Below are positions 25,581 to 34,895 of a stretch of DNA of 44,405 nt, piece by piece. The position numbers were made by a program, and so were the translations under genes. Below the pieces are notes generated by a model. The model ran no database searches. It saw only the letters and a list, made by a program, of their open reading frames with translations, and had not been told where the DNA came from. The DNA is from Sphingobacteriales bacterium (GTDB lineage Bacteria; Bacteroidota; Bacteroidia; Chitinophagales; Chitinophagaceae), in the NCBI GenBank assembly GCA_016192105.1, contig JACPUV010000033.1, positions 1-44,405 of the forward strand. Direction: 5' to 3'. Positions within the stretch are counted from its first letter, which is position 1, and every line of letters begins with the position of its first letter.

Positions 25581-27071
25581 ATGACAAAGAACTTAGATAA
25601 ATACCTGCACAAAAATTTTGATAAGGAAGCCGGAAGACAGCATGCTTACAAACGGACAAAGATCGTGGCCACTGTAGGTCCGGCCTGTGACACGTATGAA
25701 AAATTGCTGGAACTGGTAAAAGCCGGGGTCAATGTATTCCGCCTGAATTTTTCTCATGGCTCACATGAGGACAAGGCAAAAATTATTGAACTCATTCACA
25801 AAATCAATAAATCGGAGCCTTATAATATCGCGATCCTGGCTGACCTGCAGGGACCCAAACTGCGGGTAGGTGACCTGGAAGGCGGATCCCTGGAGATCAA
25901 TGAAGGGGACATTCTCACTTTCACCAACCAGAAAGTCGTCGGTAACCGGGACCGGATCTATGTATCCTACCCCGACCTGCATTCTGATGTACGTGTTGGC
26001 GAAAAGATCCTGATCGATGACGGGAAATTAGAAGTGATCGTAAAAGAGATTACGGCTGACCGTGATGTAAAAGTGGAAGTGGCCCTGGGCGGGACCCTCC
26101 TGCCCAAAAAAGGGGTTAACCTGCCTGATACCAAAATCTCCCTCCCCTCCCTTACGGAGAAAGACCTGGCAGACCTGGAATTTATCATGGGTAAAGAAGT
26201 GGAATGGGTGGCTCTTTCTTTTGTAAGAAACCCGGAGGACATCTCGGGCCTGAAACAACGGATCAAAAAATACGGACATTCCGCTAAAGTAATCGCCAAG
26301 ATCGAAATGCCCCAGGCCATTGTCAACCTGCGGGATATCATCGTGGAGAGTGACGGGATCATGATCGCCCGTGGAGACCTTGGCGTGGAACTGCCTGTGG
26401 AGGAGGTTCCGCTTATTCAAAAGGATATTATTAAAAAATGTATCCACCGGGCCAAACCTGTGATCGTGGCTACCCAGATGATGGAGAGCATGATCGACCG
26501 GACCAAACCCAACCGGAGCGAGATCACCGATGTGGCCAACGCTGTACTGGAAGGTGCTGATGCGGTGATGCTGAGCGGGGAAACTGCTACCGGGAAATAT
26601 CCAAGGCTGGTGGTAGAAACCATGACCAAGATTATCCTGGAAGTGGAGTCCAAAGCCTATGACTATAACCGGGAAGAAATGCTGAAGCCCCAATCCCACT
26701 CTCCCTCTTTCCTGAGTGACGCGATTTGTTATAATGCCTGTAAGCTGGCCGAAGATGTGAATGCGGATGCCCTGATCGGTATGACCCAAAGCGGCTACAC
26801 TGGTTTTATGCTCAGTAGTTACCGTCCGAAAGCACATCTTTATATTTTTACTAAAATCCAGTCATTGGTAAACCAACTCAGCCTGAGCTGGGGTGTACGG
26901 GCCTTCCATTACGATGAGGAAGAAAGCCTGGATGATATCTTCTCCGACCAGATCGATATCCTGAAAGAAAGAAGTTTTGTGCGGAACGGGGATGTGGTGG
27001 TGAGTACCGGCAGTACCCCGATTCATCTGCACCTGCCAACCAACGTGCTGAAGATTGCTAAAGTGGAATAA
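25581..27071 (+). CDS. pyk: Pyruvate kinase
   Basis: The protein has 496 residues and converts phosphoenolpyruvate and ADP to pyruvate and ATP. Motifs run in order: TKIVATVGPA, NVFRLNFSHGSHE, DLQGPKLRVG, the catalytic lysine region VIAKIEMPQAI, MIARGDLGVELP, ATQMMESMI and the phosphate loop GETATGKYP. A C-terminal allosteric domain is present. It lies 45 bp behind pfkA and is likely cotranscribed with it. Confidence 0.97.
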   Translation: MTKNLDKYLHKNFDKEAGRQHAYKRTKIVATVGPACDTYEKLLELVKAGVNVFRLNFSHGSHEDKAKIIELIHKINKSEPYNIAILADLQGPKLRVGDLEGGSLEINEGDILTFTNQKVVGNRDRIYVSYPDLHSDVRVGEKILIDDGKLEVIVKEITADRDVKVEVALGGTLLPKKGVNLPDTKISLPSLTEKDLADLEFIMGKEVEWVALSFVRNPEDISGLKQRIKKYGHSAKVIAKIEMPQAIVNLRDIIVESDGIMIARGDLGVELPVEEVPLIQKDIIKKCIHRAKPVIVATQMMESMIDRTKPNRSEITDVANAVLEGADAVMLSGETATGKYPRLVVETMTKIILEVESKAYDYNREEMLKPQSHSPSFLSDAICYNACKLAEDVNADALIGMTQSGYTGFMLSSYRPKAHLYIFTKIQSLVNQLSLSWGVRAFHYDEEESLDDIFSDQIDILKERSFVRNGDVVVSTGSTPIHLHLPTNVLKIAKVE

Positions 27072-27319
27072 GAGCACTCCTGCTTCGATACACCAGCCAC
27101 CTTCTTTGCAGGTAAGAAACGGTCCAATCCAAGGCTGGTTACCCGGCCTGACAGGAATTTACCTTATTATTTACGGGAACTATTTTACCTGTGATGATTA
27201 TACCACTCCGCACCCTGTAAACTCTTCTTTTTTATTTCCCTTCGAAAAATGAGGTCTTTGCAAAGAAAGCATACGAAATGTCTTCCGGCTTTGCGGTTTT
27301 TTTTGCGAAGGCCGATACT

Positions 27320-28096
27320 TTATAACTTCCGGATCATCACATTGCGGTACCAGACCGTATTACCATGATCCTGCAGGGCGATCTTACCACTTTTATAGGT
27401 TCCGAAATCGGGCATCTTTGAAAATTTACTTCCCGACACTAACTTTTTCCAGGCATCGTCCCAGAGTTGTGTGCTGACCACATTCTCCCCGTTCAGCCAG
27501 AAATCCAGCTTACCATCCAGGCATTTTATTTCCACCTGGTTCCACTCCCCGGCCGGTTTCACCGTTTCCTTAGCGGAAGAAATCAGGTCATACAGGTCCC
27601 CGGCCCGGTGTTTAATGATTTTTGAATCGGGGTGCCCCATATTATCCAGCACCTGCATTTCGGGGGCTGTTTCCCAGGGCCATTTGTATTTCAATGTATC
27701 CTCATGCACATAGAACATGATCCCGCTGTTTCCGTTTATGGCGATTTTCCATTCCAGTTTCAGGTGAAAATTTTCAAAAGAGGAATCACTCACAATGTCC
27801 CCGCCGTCCATGACCTGCCAGTCCTTTTTGATCGTGGTATCCAGGTACAGGGTACCGTCAGCGGTTTTCCAGGCACTGCCCACAGGTTTGCCCCCGTACT
27901 TATGCCAGCCCCTGGTGCTTTGCCCGTCAAACAGTAATTGCCATCCTTCTTTCCGCTGTTCAGTGGTTAACTGATTGGCGGCAGCAACCGTTCCGGTTCC
28001 CAGGCTGTCTGCTGTTGCTTTTTCCCCGTTATCACTGCTGTTGTTGCAGGAAAAGGCCGCGAGCGCAGCCGCTGTGCTGATGATCCAGTTTTTCAT
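27320..28096 (-). CDS. Lipoprotein 3-keto-disaccharide hydrolase (DUF1080)
   Basis: The protein has 258 residues. The signal peptide ends in a lipobox (LAAFSC, C17), so it is probably membrane-anchored. The rest is a concanavalin-like DUF1080 domain: GWQLLFDGQSTRGWH, NFHLKLEWKI, NSGIMFYV, PEMQVLDN, AGDLYDL, GEWNQVEIKC, LNGENV and GKIALQDHG. This family includes hydrolases cleaving 3-keto-glycosides. It begins 7 bp after the cytochrome c gene, in the same operon as an isomerase and a reductase, and faces the GMC dehydrogenase operon, which supports that role. The 248-bp gap to pyk has a weak hairpin with a T tract and no gene. Confidence 0.92.
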   Translation of the reverse strand: MKNWIISTAAALAAFSCNNSSDNGEKATADSLGTGTVAAANQLTTEQRKEGWQLLFDGQSTRGWHKYGGKPVGSAWKTADGTLYLDTTIKKDWQVMDGGDIVSDSSFENFHLKLEWKIAINGNSGIMFYVHEDTLKYKWPWETAPEMQVLDNMGHPDSKIIKHRAGDLYDLISSAKETVKPAGEWNQVEIKCLDGKLDFWLNGENVVSTQLWDDAWKKLVSGSKFSKMPDFGTYKSGKIALQDHGNTVWYRNVMIRKL

Positions 28097-28103
28097 CGCT
28101 GTA

Positions 28104-28478
28104 TTATTTTAATAAAAGAATATACTTCACCATGGCTTCCGCATCTTCCTGTGAAAGGGCCGGGTGCGGGATCATAATGGCAGTCCCCCAGGTACCAGTC
28201 CCGCCCTTGATTACCTTCTGGGCCAGCTCGGTAATTTTACCGGAATCTGCCCCTTTGTATTTTTCAGCCACTTCTTTATAACTGGGGCCGGTTAGTTTTT
28301 CTTCAATCCTGTGACAGGTCAGGCAATCACTTTTCGCCACCAGTTCAAGTCCTTTCTGGTAGGCGGGATCCGTTGGCGTTTCCGCTGCGGCAACAGGATT
28401 GGTGCCGGAGCCGGTATCTCCGCCGCCGCAGGCAGCCAGTACGGATAAGGCGAACAGGGATAAAACAATTTTTCTCAT
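28104..28478 (-). CDS. Lipoprotein class I c-type cytochrome
   Basis: Small periplasmic electron carrier of 124 residues. The lipobox LAAC places a lipidated cysteine at C17. The heme site is C52-x-x-C55-H56 (CLTCH) and the likely axial methionine is M102 in MIPHPAL. The C-terminal helix MVKYILLLK is typical of single-heme cytochromes. It sits between the isomerase and DUF1080 genes. In glucoside 3-dehydrogenases a cytochrome c accepts electrons from the flavin subunit, so this protein is the obvious acceptor for the GMC enzyme at 33192. Confidence 0.92.
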   Translation of the reverse strand: MRKIVLSLFALSVLAACGGGDTGSGTNPVAAAETPTDPAYQKGLELVAKSDCLTCHRIEEKLTGPSYKEVAEKYKGADSGKITELAQKVIKGGTGTWGTAIMIPHPALSQEDAEAMVKYILLLK

Positions 28479-28530
28479 AAATGAAATTCTTTTTTCAATA
28501 AAAAAATTTTTTGCTGCACGAAATTAGTCT

Positions 28531-29586
28531 TTAATCCAAACCAAGCAAGTTCCGGTTGGCTTTTTCATCCGTGCCGCTGGAAGCAAAATCATCAAAGGCT
28601 TTCTCCGTTACCCGGATCAGGTGTTTTTCAATGAATGCTGCGCCTTCCCTGGCCCCGTCTTCCGGGTGCTTGAGGCAACACTCCCATTCCATCACCGCCC
28701 ATCCCGGGTAATCATACTGGGTTAGTTTGCTGAAAATCGTTTTAAAATCCACCTGCCCGTCGCCGGGTGAACGGTAGCGACCAGCCCGGTTAACCCAGTC
28801 CTGGTACCCGCCGAAAGTTCCCTGCCGGCCGGTGGGATTGAATTCCGCATCCTTAACATGAAAGGCCCTGATCCGCTCATGGTAAAAATCGATATATTGA
28901 ATATAGTCCAGCTGTTGTAATACAAAATGGGAAGGGTCGTACAACAAACAGGCCCGGGGATGATTATTGACTTCAGCAAGAAACATTTCATAGGTGGTCC
29001 CGTCAAAGAGGTCTTCTCCCGGGTGGATCTCATAACAAATATCCACCCCGCATTCATCAAAATAATTCAGGAGCGGGGTCCATCTTTTTCCCAGTTCACG
29101 GAATCCCTCTTCCACGAGCCCGGCCGGGCGCTGGGGCCAGGGATGAAAGGTATGCCACAATAAGGAACCACTGAAAGTCGGATGAGCCGTGAGTCCCAGG
29201 TTTTGAGAGGCTTTTGCCCCGTATTTCAGTTGCCGGATCGCCCATTCGGTCCGGGCTTTCGGATTCCCACGGAGAGGCTCAGGCGCAAATCCGTCGAAGA
29301 GTGCATCATAAGCCGGGTGAACCGCCACCAGTTGTCCCTGCAGGTGGGTGGACAGTTCGGAAATCTCCAGTCCGCAGTCATTCACAATTCCTTTGATCTC
29401 CTCCGCATAAGTTTTGCTTTCCGCCGCTTTCTCAAGATCCAGGCAACGGGAATCCCAGGTGGGGAGCTGAACCGCTTTAAATCCAAGCGACTCCGCCCAA
29501 AGGCAAACCGATTTTAAATTATTAAACGGCGCTTCATTTCCCATGAACTGGGCCAGGAAAATACCGGGGCCTTTTATGGTAGTCAT
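28531..29586 (-). CDS. Sugar phosphate isomerase/epimerase family TIM barrel (cytoplasmic)
   Basis: The protein has 351 residues and an AP-endonuclease-2-like TIM barrel. Metal-site motifs are visible: ICYEIHPGED, LLYDPSHFV, AFHVKDAEF and AVMEWEC. No signal peptide is present, unlike the two related proteins in the opposing operon. Members isomerise or epimerise free or keto sugars. The gene lies 27 bp after the Gfo/Idh/MocA gene and 52 bp before the cytochrome gene; all four are one operon. Confidence 0.9.
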   Translation of the reverse strand: MTTIKGPGIFLAQFMGNEAPFNNLKSVCLWAESLGFKAVQLPTWDSRCLDLEKAAESKTYAEEIKGIVNDCGLEISELSTHLQGQLVAVHPAYDALFDGFAPEPLRGNPKARTEWAIRQLKYGAKASQNLGLTAHPTFSGSLLWHTFHPWPQRPAGLVEEGFRELGKRWTPLLNYFDECGVDICYEIHPGEDLFDGTTYEMFLAEVNNHPRACLLYDPSHFVLQQLDYIQYIDFYHERIRAFHVKDAEFNPTGRQGTFGGYQDWVNRAGRYRSPGDGQVDFKTIFSKLTQYDYPGWAVMEWECCLKHPEDGAREGAAFIEKHLIRVTEKAFDDFASSGTDEKANRNLLGLD

Positions 29587-29613
29587 CTGATGTGGTATTG
29601 GTTTGCGAATATA

Positions 29614-30774
29614 TTATACAGTAAAGTCCGTCCATTTGTTGTCCGACTTCCCGGATTCAATCACCTTCTCAATAAAGGACATTCCCCTGATTCCTTCCTC
29701 CACTCCGGGGAAATCGAGCCATTCGGGTTTGGGGGTTTCGCCCTCTATCCGGGCGCGTACCGTTAGTACAAAATTGCGGTAGAGATTGGCAAAAGCTTCC
29801 AGGAATCCTTCGGGATGACCGGCCGGGGTGCGGCAATTATGACGGGCAAATGAATCCAGGTAACCCGAACCGGCCCGGTAGATTTCGGCCGGTTTATCAA
29901 GCCATTTTACAAGCAGTGTATTGTTATCCTCCTGTTTCCATTCGAGCCCGCCCTTTTCCCCGTAAACCCTGATCTTAACATTGTTCTCCTCCCCTGCCGC
30001 GATCTGCGTGGCCATCAGCACCCCGGTGGCGCCATTCTCAAACCGAAGGAAAGCGGCACCGTCATCATCAAGCATACGGCCTTCCACCACGGTATTAATA
30101 GAAGAACAGATACTGGTTACTTTTAGCCCGGTCACATACTCCGCCAGGTTGAACGCATGGGTTCCGATATCTCCCATGGAACCGGCTTTTCCGCTTTTCT
30201 TCGGATCCGTACGCCAGGCGGCCTGTGCCTGGCCCGTTTTTTCAAGAAATGTACTGAGCCATCCCTGCGGGTATTCCACATATACTTTCCTGATTTTTCC
30301 CAGCGCTCCTTCCTGTAACAGTCGCCGGGCCTGCTTTACCATGGGGTAACCCGTATAGGTATGACAAAGCAATAAGGTCAGCCCTGTCTCCGACAGTTTT
30401 GCTTTTAGTTGCTTTGCTTCCTCCAGCGAGAATGTGATGGGTTTCTCGATCACCACATTGAATCCTTTATCCAGCGCCATCACTGCAGGATCAAAATGCA
30501 CAAAGTTGGGTGTAACGATCGTAACAAAATCAATCCGCTGATCCGCAGGCATTGCAGCCTCTTTCTCCAGCATCGTTTTATAATCCGTATAAATGCGGTC
30601 TTCTTTCAGGAAAAGCTGCCGCCCCGATTCGCGGGCCACTTCGGGGTTTACACTCAGGGCACCGGCCATCAGTTCCACCTGCCCGTCCATATTCAGAGCC
30701 AGACGGTGCACCGCACCAATAAAGGCATCCATCCCGCCACCAATCATGGCCATTCTTAATTTTCTTTTTCCCAT
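29614..30774 (-). CDS. Cytoplasmic Gfo/Idh/MocA family oxidoreductase
   Basis: The protein has 386 residues. NAD(P)-binding loop MIGGGMDAFIGAVHR at the N-terminus; catalytic EKPITF motif intact (unlike the exported relative at 9461). The central GSMGDIGTHAFNLAEYV segment holds the conserved D and H. It has no signal peptide. In 3-keto-sugar routes such enzymes reduce the keto sugar to the parent hexose. The open frame extends 17 codons upstream; MGKRKLRM at 30774 begins the fold. First gene of the left operon of the divergent pair. Confidence 0.93.
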   Translation of the reverse strand: MGKRKLRMAMIGGGMDAFIGAVHRLALNMDGQVELMAGALSVNPEVARESGRQLFLKEDRIYTDYKTMLEKEAAMPADQRIDFVTIVTPNFVHFDPAVMALDKGFNVVIEKPITFSLEEAKQLKAKLSETGLTLLLCHTYTGYPMVKQARRLLQEGALGKIRKVYVEYPQGWLSTFLEKTGQAQAAWRTDPKKSGKAGSMGDIGTHAFNLAEYVTGLKVTSICSSINTVVEGRMLDDDGAAFLRFENGATGVLMATQIAAGEENNVKIRVYGEKGGLEWKQEDNNTLLVKWLDKPAEIYRAGSGYLDSFARHNCRTPAGHPEGFLEAFANLYRNFVLTVRARIEGETPKPEWLDFPGVEEGIRGMSFIEKVIESGKSDNKWTDFTV

Positions 30775-30925
30775 CGCAAACGTTTGAGTTGAATAATGTG
30801 TATAAAGGAGCGGCTTACCGGGCAAAAATTGGATTTACGGTAAACCAATATGTGGTTAAAAATAGTACATTTAGTTTTTCGAACTCATTTTTGTAAAACT
30901 AACGATTCACCAAACAGGCTTTCAT
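30775..30925. promoter_or_regulatory. Shared control region of the two divergent sugar operons
   Basis: The 151 bp between the Gfo/Idh/MocA and permease starts must carry both promoters. AT-rich runs include ATTTTTG-like sequences on each strand, but neither strand has an exact TTTG/TAnnTTTG pair. No clear operator is seen by eye. Confidence 0.45.
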
Positions 30926-32149
30926 ATGAAACCGGCAACCCGCATTCAGTTATCCGTAATGATGTTTCTTGAATTCTTTATCTGGGGCGGCTGGTTTGTA
31001 ACACTTGGGACATTTTTAGGTACGAACCTGCAGGCCGACGGTTCCCGGATCGGGGATGTTTTTTCCACCCAATCCTGGGGTGCAATTATAGCTCCTTTCA
31101 TTATCGGCCTGATCGCCGATCGTTTTTTCAATGCTGAAAAAATATTAGGCGTGTTGCATATTGCCGGTGCATTGCTGATGTACCAGATGTACACTTCCGA
31201 TTCAATCGGTGTTTTCTACCCGTATGTATTTGCCTATATGGTATTGTATATGCCGACCCTCGCCCTTGTCAACTCCGTATCTTTTAACCAGATGAAAAAC
31301 CCTGAAAAGGATTTTTCCGGCATCCGGGTATGGGGTACCATTGGCTGGATCGTGGCCGGCCTGCTGATCAGCTATCTCTTTCACTGGGATGCGAAAGAAA
31401 ATATTGCCAATGGATTGCTGAAAAACACGTTCCTCCTGTCCGGCAGCGCGGCTTTGGTATTGGGTTTGCTGAGTTTTACCCTGCCGAAGACACCCCCGAC
31501 CAAAAAGACCGGGGAGAAAATCAGCCTCGGCCAAATAATCGGGCTGGATGCATTGAAATTATTAAAGGATAAAAACTTCCTAGTATTCTTCCTGGCTTCT
31601 GTGGCAATCTGCATTCCCCTGGCATTCTATTACCAGAATACCAATCCTTTTCTCACCAATATCGGTATGGAAAACCCAACCGGTAAAATGACCATCGGCC
31701 AGGCCTCAGAGGTTTTATTCCTATTGGCACTCCCGGTCTTTTTTACCCGTTTTGGTTTTAAGAAAACGATCCTGGTGGGAATGCTGGCCTGGGCACTCCG
31801 GTACCTGCTCTTTGCTTATGGCAATGCCGGCACCCTGAGTTTTATGTTGCTGACCGGGATTGCGCTGCATGGGATTTGCTATGATTTCTTTTTTGTATCG
31901 GGACAGATCTATACGAATTCAAAAGCGGGAGAACAGTTTAAAAGTGCAGCGCAGGGCCTGATCACACTGGCCACTTACGGGGTGGGTATGCTGATCGGAT
32001 TTAAGGTGGCGGGTCTGATTACGGATGCCTATAAAACAGCGGATGGCTTTGATTATAAAATGATCTGGCTGATCCCGTCTGCGATTGCAGCAGCCGTACT
32101 TGTTTTATTCTTCCTGTTTTTTAAGGATGAAAAAGTGACTAAATCCTGA
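30926..32149 (+). CDS. MFS permease, nucleoside:H+ symporter (NHS) family
   Basis: Integral membrane transporter of 407 residues with about 12 hydrophobic segments. The N-terminus (RIQLSVMMFLEFFIWGGWFVTLGTFL) and the GIRVWGTIGWIVAGLLI segment match the NupG/XapB-like group common in Bacteroidota. Most of that group are annotated as nucleoside permeases, but within this operon import of a 3-keto sugar or its hexose is more likely. Followed after 16 bp by an exported isomerase gene. Confidence 0.9.
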   Translation: MKPATRIQLSVMMFLEFFIWGGWFVTLGTFLGTNLQADGSRIGDVFSTQSWGAIIAPFIIGLIADRFFNAEKILGVLHIAGALLMYQMYTSDSIGVFYPYVFAYMVLYMPTLALVNSVSFNQMKNPEKDFSGIRVWGTIGWIVAGLLISYLFHWDAKENIANGLLKNTFLLSGSAALVLGLLSFTLPKTPPTKKTGEKISLGQIIGLDALKLLKDKNFLVFFLASVAICIPLAFYYQNTNPFLTNIGMENPTGKMTIGQASEVLFLLALPVFFTRFGFKKTILVGMLAWALRYLLFAYGNAGTLSFMLLTGIALHGICYDFFFVSGQIYTNSKAGEQFKSAAQGLITLATYGVGMLIGFKVAGLITDAYKTADGFDYKMIWLIPSAIAAAVLVLFFLFFKDEKVTKS

Positions 32150-32165
32150 CGGGGAAAAAGGATAT

Positions 32166-33062
32166 ATGAAAAAACAAACTACCCGGAGAGAAGCGTTGAA
32201 ACAACTGGCGGCCGGCACCATTGCCGCCGGCACCTTCACTTCATTGAGTTCCTTTGCCGGCCCGCAGCGGGAAGACCGGATTGCCCTCAGGGGAAATATC
32301 CATCATTCCGTCTGTTACTGGACCTATAACTTCCTGCCACTGGATGAACTGTGCAGCACCGTGAAAAAAATCGGTTTTAACGCGATCGACCTGCTGGCTC
32401 CCAAAGACTGGCCCACTGTACAGCAACACGGCATCACCTGCTCCATGTGTTATACCGCCGGTAAGATCAGCCTGACTGAAGGCTGGAACAATAAGAGCAA
32501 CCATGCCTGGCTGATCAAAGATTTTACCGAAGCTATTCCGCTCGTGGCCAAAGCCGGATATAAGAACCTGATCTGTTTCAGCGGCAACCGCAATGGCATG
32601 GATGATGTGACCGGAATGAAAAATTGTGCCGAGGGTTTGAAGCAGATCATCGGACTGGCCGAGAAAGAAGGCGTGATCATCCAGATGGAACTGTTCAACA
32701 GCAAAGTGGACCACAAGGATTATATGGCTGATAAAAGTGCCTGGGGAGTGGCCCTCTGCAAAATGATCGGTTCCCCAAACTTCAAATTACTGTACGACAT
32801 CTATCACATGCAGATCAACGAAGGCGATGTGATCCGTACGATCCGGGACAACCATGAATACTTCGGCCATTATCATACCGCCGGGGTACCGGGACGGCAT
32901 GAGATTGATGCTTCGCAGGAATTGTTTTACCCGGCGATCATGAGCGCCATCCTGGCTACGGGGCATGAAGGCTACGTGGCACAGGAATTCATTCCCACCG
33001 GAAAAGAAAAAAAGGATAAGATCGCGGCACTGAAGAATGCCGTCAGGATTTGTGATGTGTAA
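32166..33062 (+). CDS. Exported TIM-barrel isomerase, hydroxypyruvate isomerase-like
   Basis: The protein has 298 residues. It starts with a twin-arginine-like signal (TTRREALKQLAAG). The TIM barrel follows, with metal ligands in IQMELFNS, LLYDIYHMQI, YFGHYHTAGVPGRHE and YVAQEF, matching the hydroxypyruvate isomerase group of xylose-isomerase-like enzymes. The substrate here is more likely a keto sugar. Second gene of the right operon, 16 bp after the permease. Confidence 0.9.
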   Translation: MKKQTTRREALKQLAAGTIAAGTFTSLSSFAGPQREDRIALRGNIHHSVCYWTYNFLPLDELCSTVKKIGFNAIDLLAPKDWPTVQQHGITCSMCYTAGKISLTEGWNNKSNHAWLIKDFTEAIPLVAKAGYKNLICFSGNRNGMDDVTGMKNCAEGLKQIIGLAEKEGVIIQMELFNSKVDHKDYMADKSAWGVALCKMIGSPNFKLLYDIYHMQINEGDVIRTIRDNHEYFGHYHTAGVPGRHEIDASQELFYPAIMSAILATGHEGYVAQEFIPTGKEKKDKIAALKNAVRICDV

Positions 33063-33067
33063 GCTCC

Positions 33068-33091
33068 CCTTCGCGGTCGCTACGGCGGGAC
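33068..33091. repeat. Dispersed imperfect palindrome, copy B
   Basis: By eye 19 of 24 positions match the element at 9398-9421 (starts CCTTCGC, contains CGCTAC). It starts six bases after the stop of the exported isomerase gene, in the 129-bp gap before the dehydrogenase. Confidence 0.5.
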
Positions 33092-33118
33092 GGCTGCGGG
33101 AAATGAATAAGATGGTTA

Positions 33119-33146
33119 TTGAGAGAAGGGCCTTTTTATATCATTG
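33119..33146 (+). promoter_or_regulatory. Possible internal promoter for the dehydrogenase genes
   Basis: TTG (33119-33121), 17-nt spacer and TATCATTG (33139-33146), one mismatch from the -7 consensus. It lies 45 bp before the GMC start and could let GMC, small subunit and third isomerase be expressed independently of the permease. Confidence 0.4.
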
Positions 33147-33191
33147 TAGCTTCTGTTGAATTAATATATTAAAAACAGTAAATCGTAATCG

Positions 33192-34874
33192 ATGGCAGAC
33201 AATCAGTATGATGCAATTGTAGTGGGATCAGGGATCAGCGGTGGCTGGGCGGCGAAAGAGTTAACGGAAAAAGGGCTGAAAGTTCTTTTGCTGGAACGGG
33301 GACGCAACATCGAGCATATCAAGGATTATGTGAATGCCGCCAAAGACCCCTGGGAGTTCCCGCACCGGGGATTAATGCCCACGCAGCAGATGGTCAATGA
33401 CTACCCGGTCCTGAAAAGGGATTATCCGCTGAACGAAGTTGTCCTTGATTACTGGGTAAAAGACAAAGAATGTCCTTATACCGAAACAAAACCCTTTTCC
33501 TGGTTCCGGGGTTACCAGGTAGGCGGCCGCTCCCTGACCTGGGGGCGTCAGAGCTACCGGCTTAACAAATGGGACTTTGAGGCAAACCTGAAAGATGGTC
33601 ATGGTACCGACTGGCCGATCCGTTACGAGGATATGGCGCCCTGGTACAGTTATGCGGAACGGTTTGCGGGGATCCAGGGCAATAAGGACGGACTGGATGT
33701 TTTGCCCGATGGCGATTATATGCCCCCGATGGAACTGAATTGCGTGGAGAAAGACGTGGCCGCGAAGATCAAAGCCTATTACAAGGATACCCGTCACATG
33801 ATCATCGGCCGCAGCGCCAATATCACACAGCCGCACCATGACCGGACCAATTGCCAGTACCGCAATCGCTGTTGGAGGGGTTGCCCCTTTGGCGGCTATT
33901 TCAGTACGCAATCCGCTACCCTGCCGGCCGCCATGAAAACGGGTAACCTGACCCTGCGTCCTTTCTCCATTGTATCAAAGCTGTTGTACGATAAAGACAA
34001 AAAGAAAGCCACCGGTGTGGAAGTCGTGGATGCCACCGATAAAAAAACCTATGAGTTCAAAGCAAAAATCATCTTCCTCTGTGCCTCCTCTTTTAATTCC
34101 ACCTGGGTCCTGATGAATTCAGCAACGGATATCTGGCCGGAGGGACTGGGCAGTAGCAGCGGGGAACTGGGGAATAACGTGATGGACCATCATTTCCGTT
34201 GCGGAGCCGGCGGAACGGCGGAGGGATACAGTGATAAATATGTTTACGGCAGAAGACCCACCGGTGTCTATGTACCGCGCTTCCGCAATATACATGGTGA
34301 TAAACGCGATTATATCCGCGGCTTTGGCTACCAGGGCGGCGCCGGAAGGGGTCGCGGGGTGGAAGTAGCCGAGTTTACGATCGGTGCCGGGTTAAAGGAT
34401 GCCTTAAGCGTCCCGGATGAAAACTGGCATATCGGTATCATGGGCTTCGGTGAAATGCTCCCCTATCATGAAAACCGGATCACCCTTAATAAAAACGTAA
34501 AAGACGCCTGGGGATTGCCCGTATTGAATATGGATGTGGAGATCAGGGAAAATGAAAAGAAGATGCGGGTTGACATGATGAATGACGCAAAAGAAATGCT
34601 GGAAGCAGCGGGAGTGAAAAATGTGGAAACCTATGACCATGGGTACGAAGTGGGCATGGGTATCCACGAAATGGGCACCGCCCGTATGGGACGTGATCCG
34701 AAATCCTCCGTACTAAACGGACATAACCAGGTATGGGAGGCGCCGAATGTATTTGTTACGGATGGCGCCTGCATGACCAGTGCCTCCTGTGTAAATCCAT
34801 CACTGACCTATATGGCCATGACGGCCCGGGCGGCGGATTTCGCGGTAAATGAATTAAAAAAAGGGAACCTATAG
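33192..34874 (+). CDS. GMC family FAD dehydrogenase with an iron-sulfur motif (glucoside 3-dehydrogenase-like)
   Basis: The protein has 560 residues. FAD-binding loop VVGSGISGGWAA (10-21). A cysteine motif C221-x5-C227-x3-C231 (NCQYRNRCWRGC) equals the pattern binding a [3Fe-4S] cluster in FAD-dependent glucose and glucoside dehydrogenases. The C-terminus holds HEMGTARMG and the catalytic N in SCVNPSLT. It has no signal peptide; in this enzyme class it is exported as a passenger of the Tat-tagged small subunit, which is encoded 21 bp downstream. The likely reaction is oxidation of a sugar hydroxyl (C3) with electrons leaving through the Fe-S cluster to a cytochrome c. Substrate unknown. Confidence 0.93.
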   Translation: MADNQYDAIVVGSGISGGWAAKELTEKGLKVLLLERGRNIEHIKDYVNAAKDPWEFPHRGLMPTQQMVNDYPVLKRDYPLNEVVLDYWVKDKECPYTETKPFSWFRGYQVGGRSLTWGRQSYRLNKWDFEANLKDGHGTDWPIRYEDMAPWYSYAERFAGIQGNKDGLDVLPDGDYMPPMELNCVEKDVAAKIKAYYKDTRHMIIGRSANITQPHHDRTNCQYRNRCWRGCPFGGYFSTQSATLPAAMKTGNLTLRPFSIVSKLLYDKDKKKATGVEVVDATDKKTYEFKAKIIFLCASSFNSTWVLMNSATDIWPEGLGSSSGELGNNVMDHHFRCGAGGTAEGYSDKYVYGRRPTGVYVPRFRNIHGDKRDYIRGFGYQGGAGRGRGVEVAEFTIGAGLKDALSVPDENWHIGIMGFGEMLPYHENRITLNKNVKDAWGLPVLNMDVEIRENEKKMRVDMMNDAKEMLEAAGVKNVETYDHGYEVGMGIHEMGTARMGRDPKSSVLNGHNQVWEAPNVFVTDGACMTSASCVNPSLTYMAMTARAADFAVNELKKGNL

Positions 34875-34895
34875 ACAACCTCTAAATATGCTCCA

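Noticed and set aside
26028..26837. 269-codon minus-strand open frame
   Set aside because: Antisense to pyruvate kinase, His/Gly/Phe-rich shadow with no recognisable domain.
27072..27319. Terminator after pyk
   Set aside because: A T8 tract near 27297-27304 follows a CCG/CGG stem too short to call with confidence.
30926..32149. Nucleoside uptake as the role of the permease
   Set aside because: Family name suggests it, but the operon content is all sugar oxidation; function left open rather than assigned.
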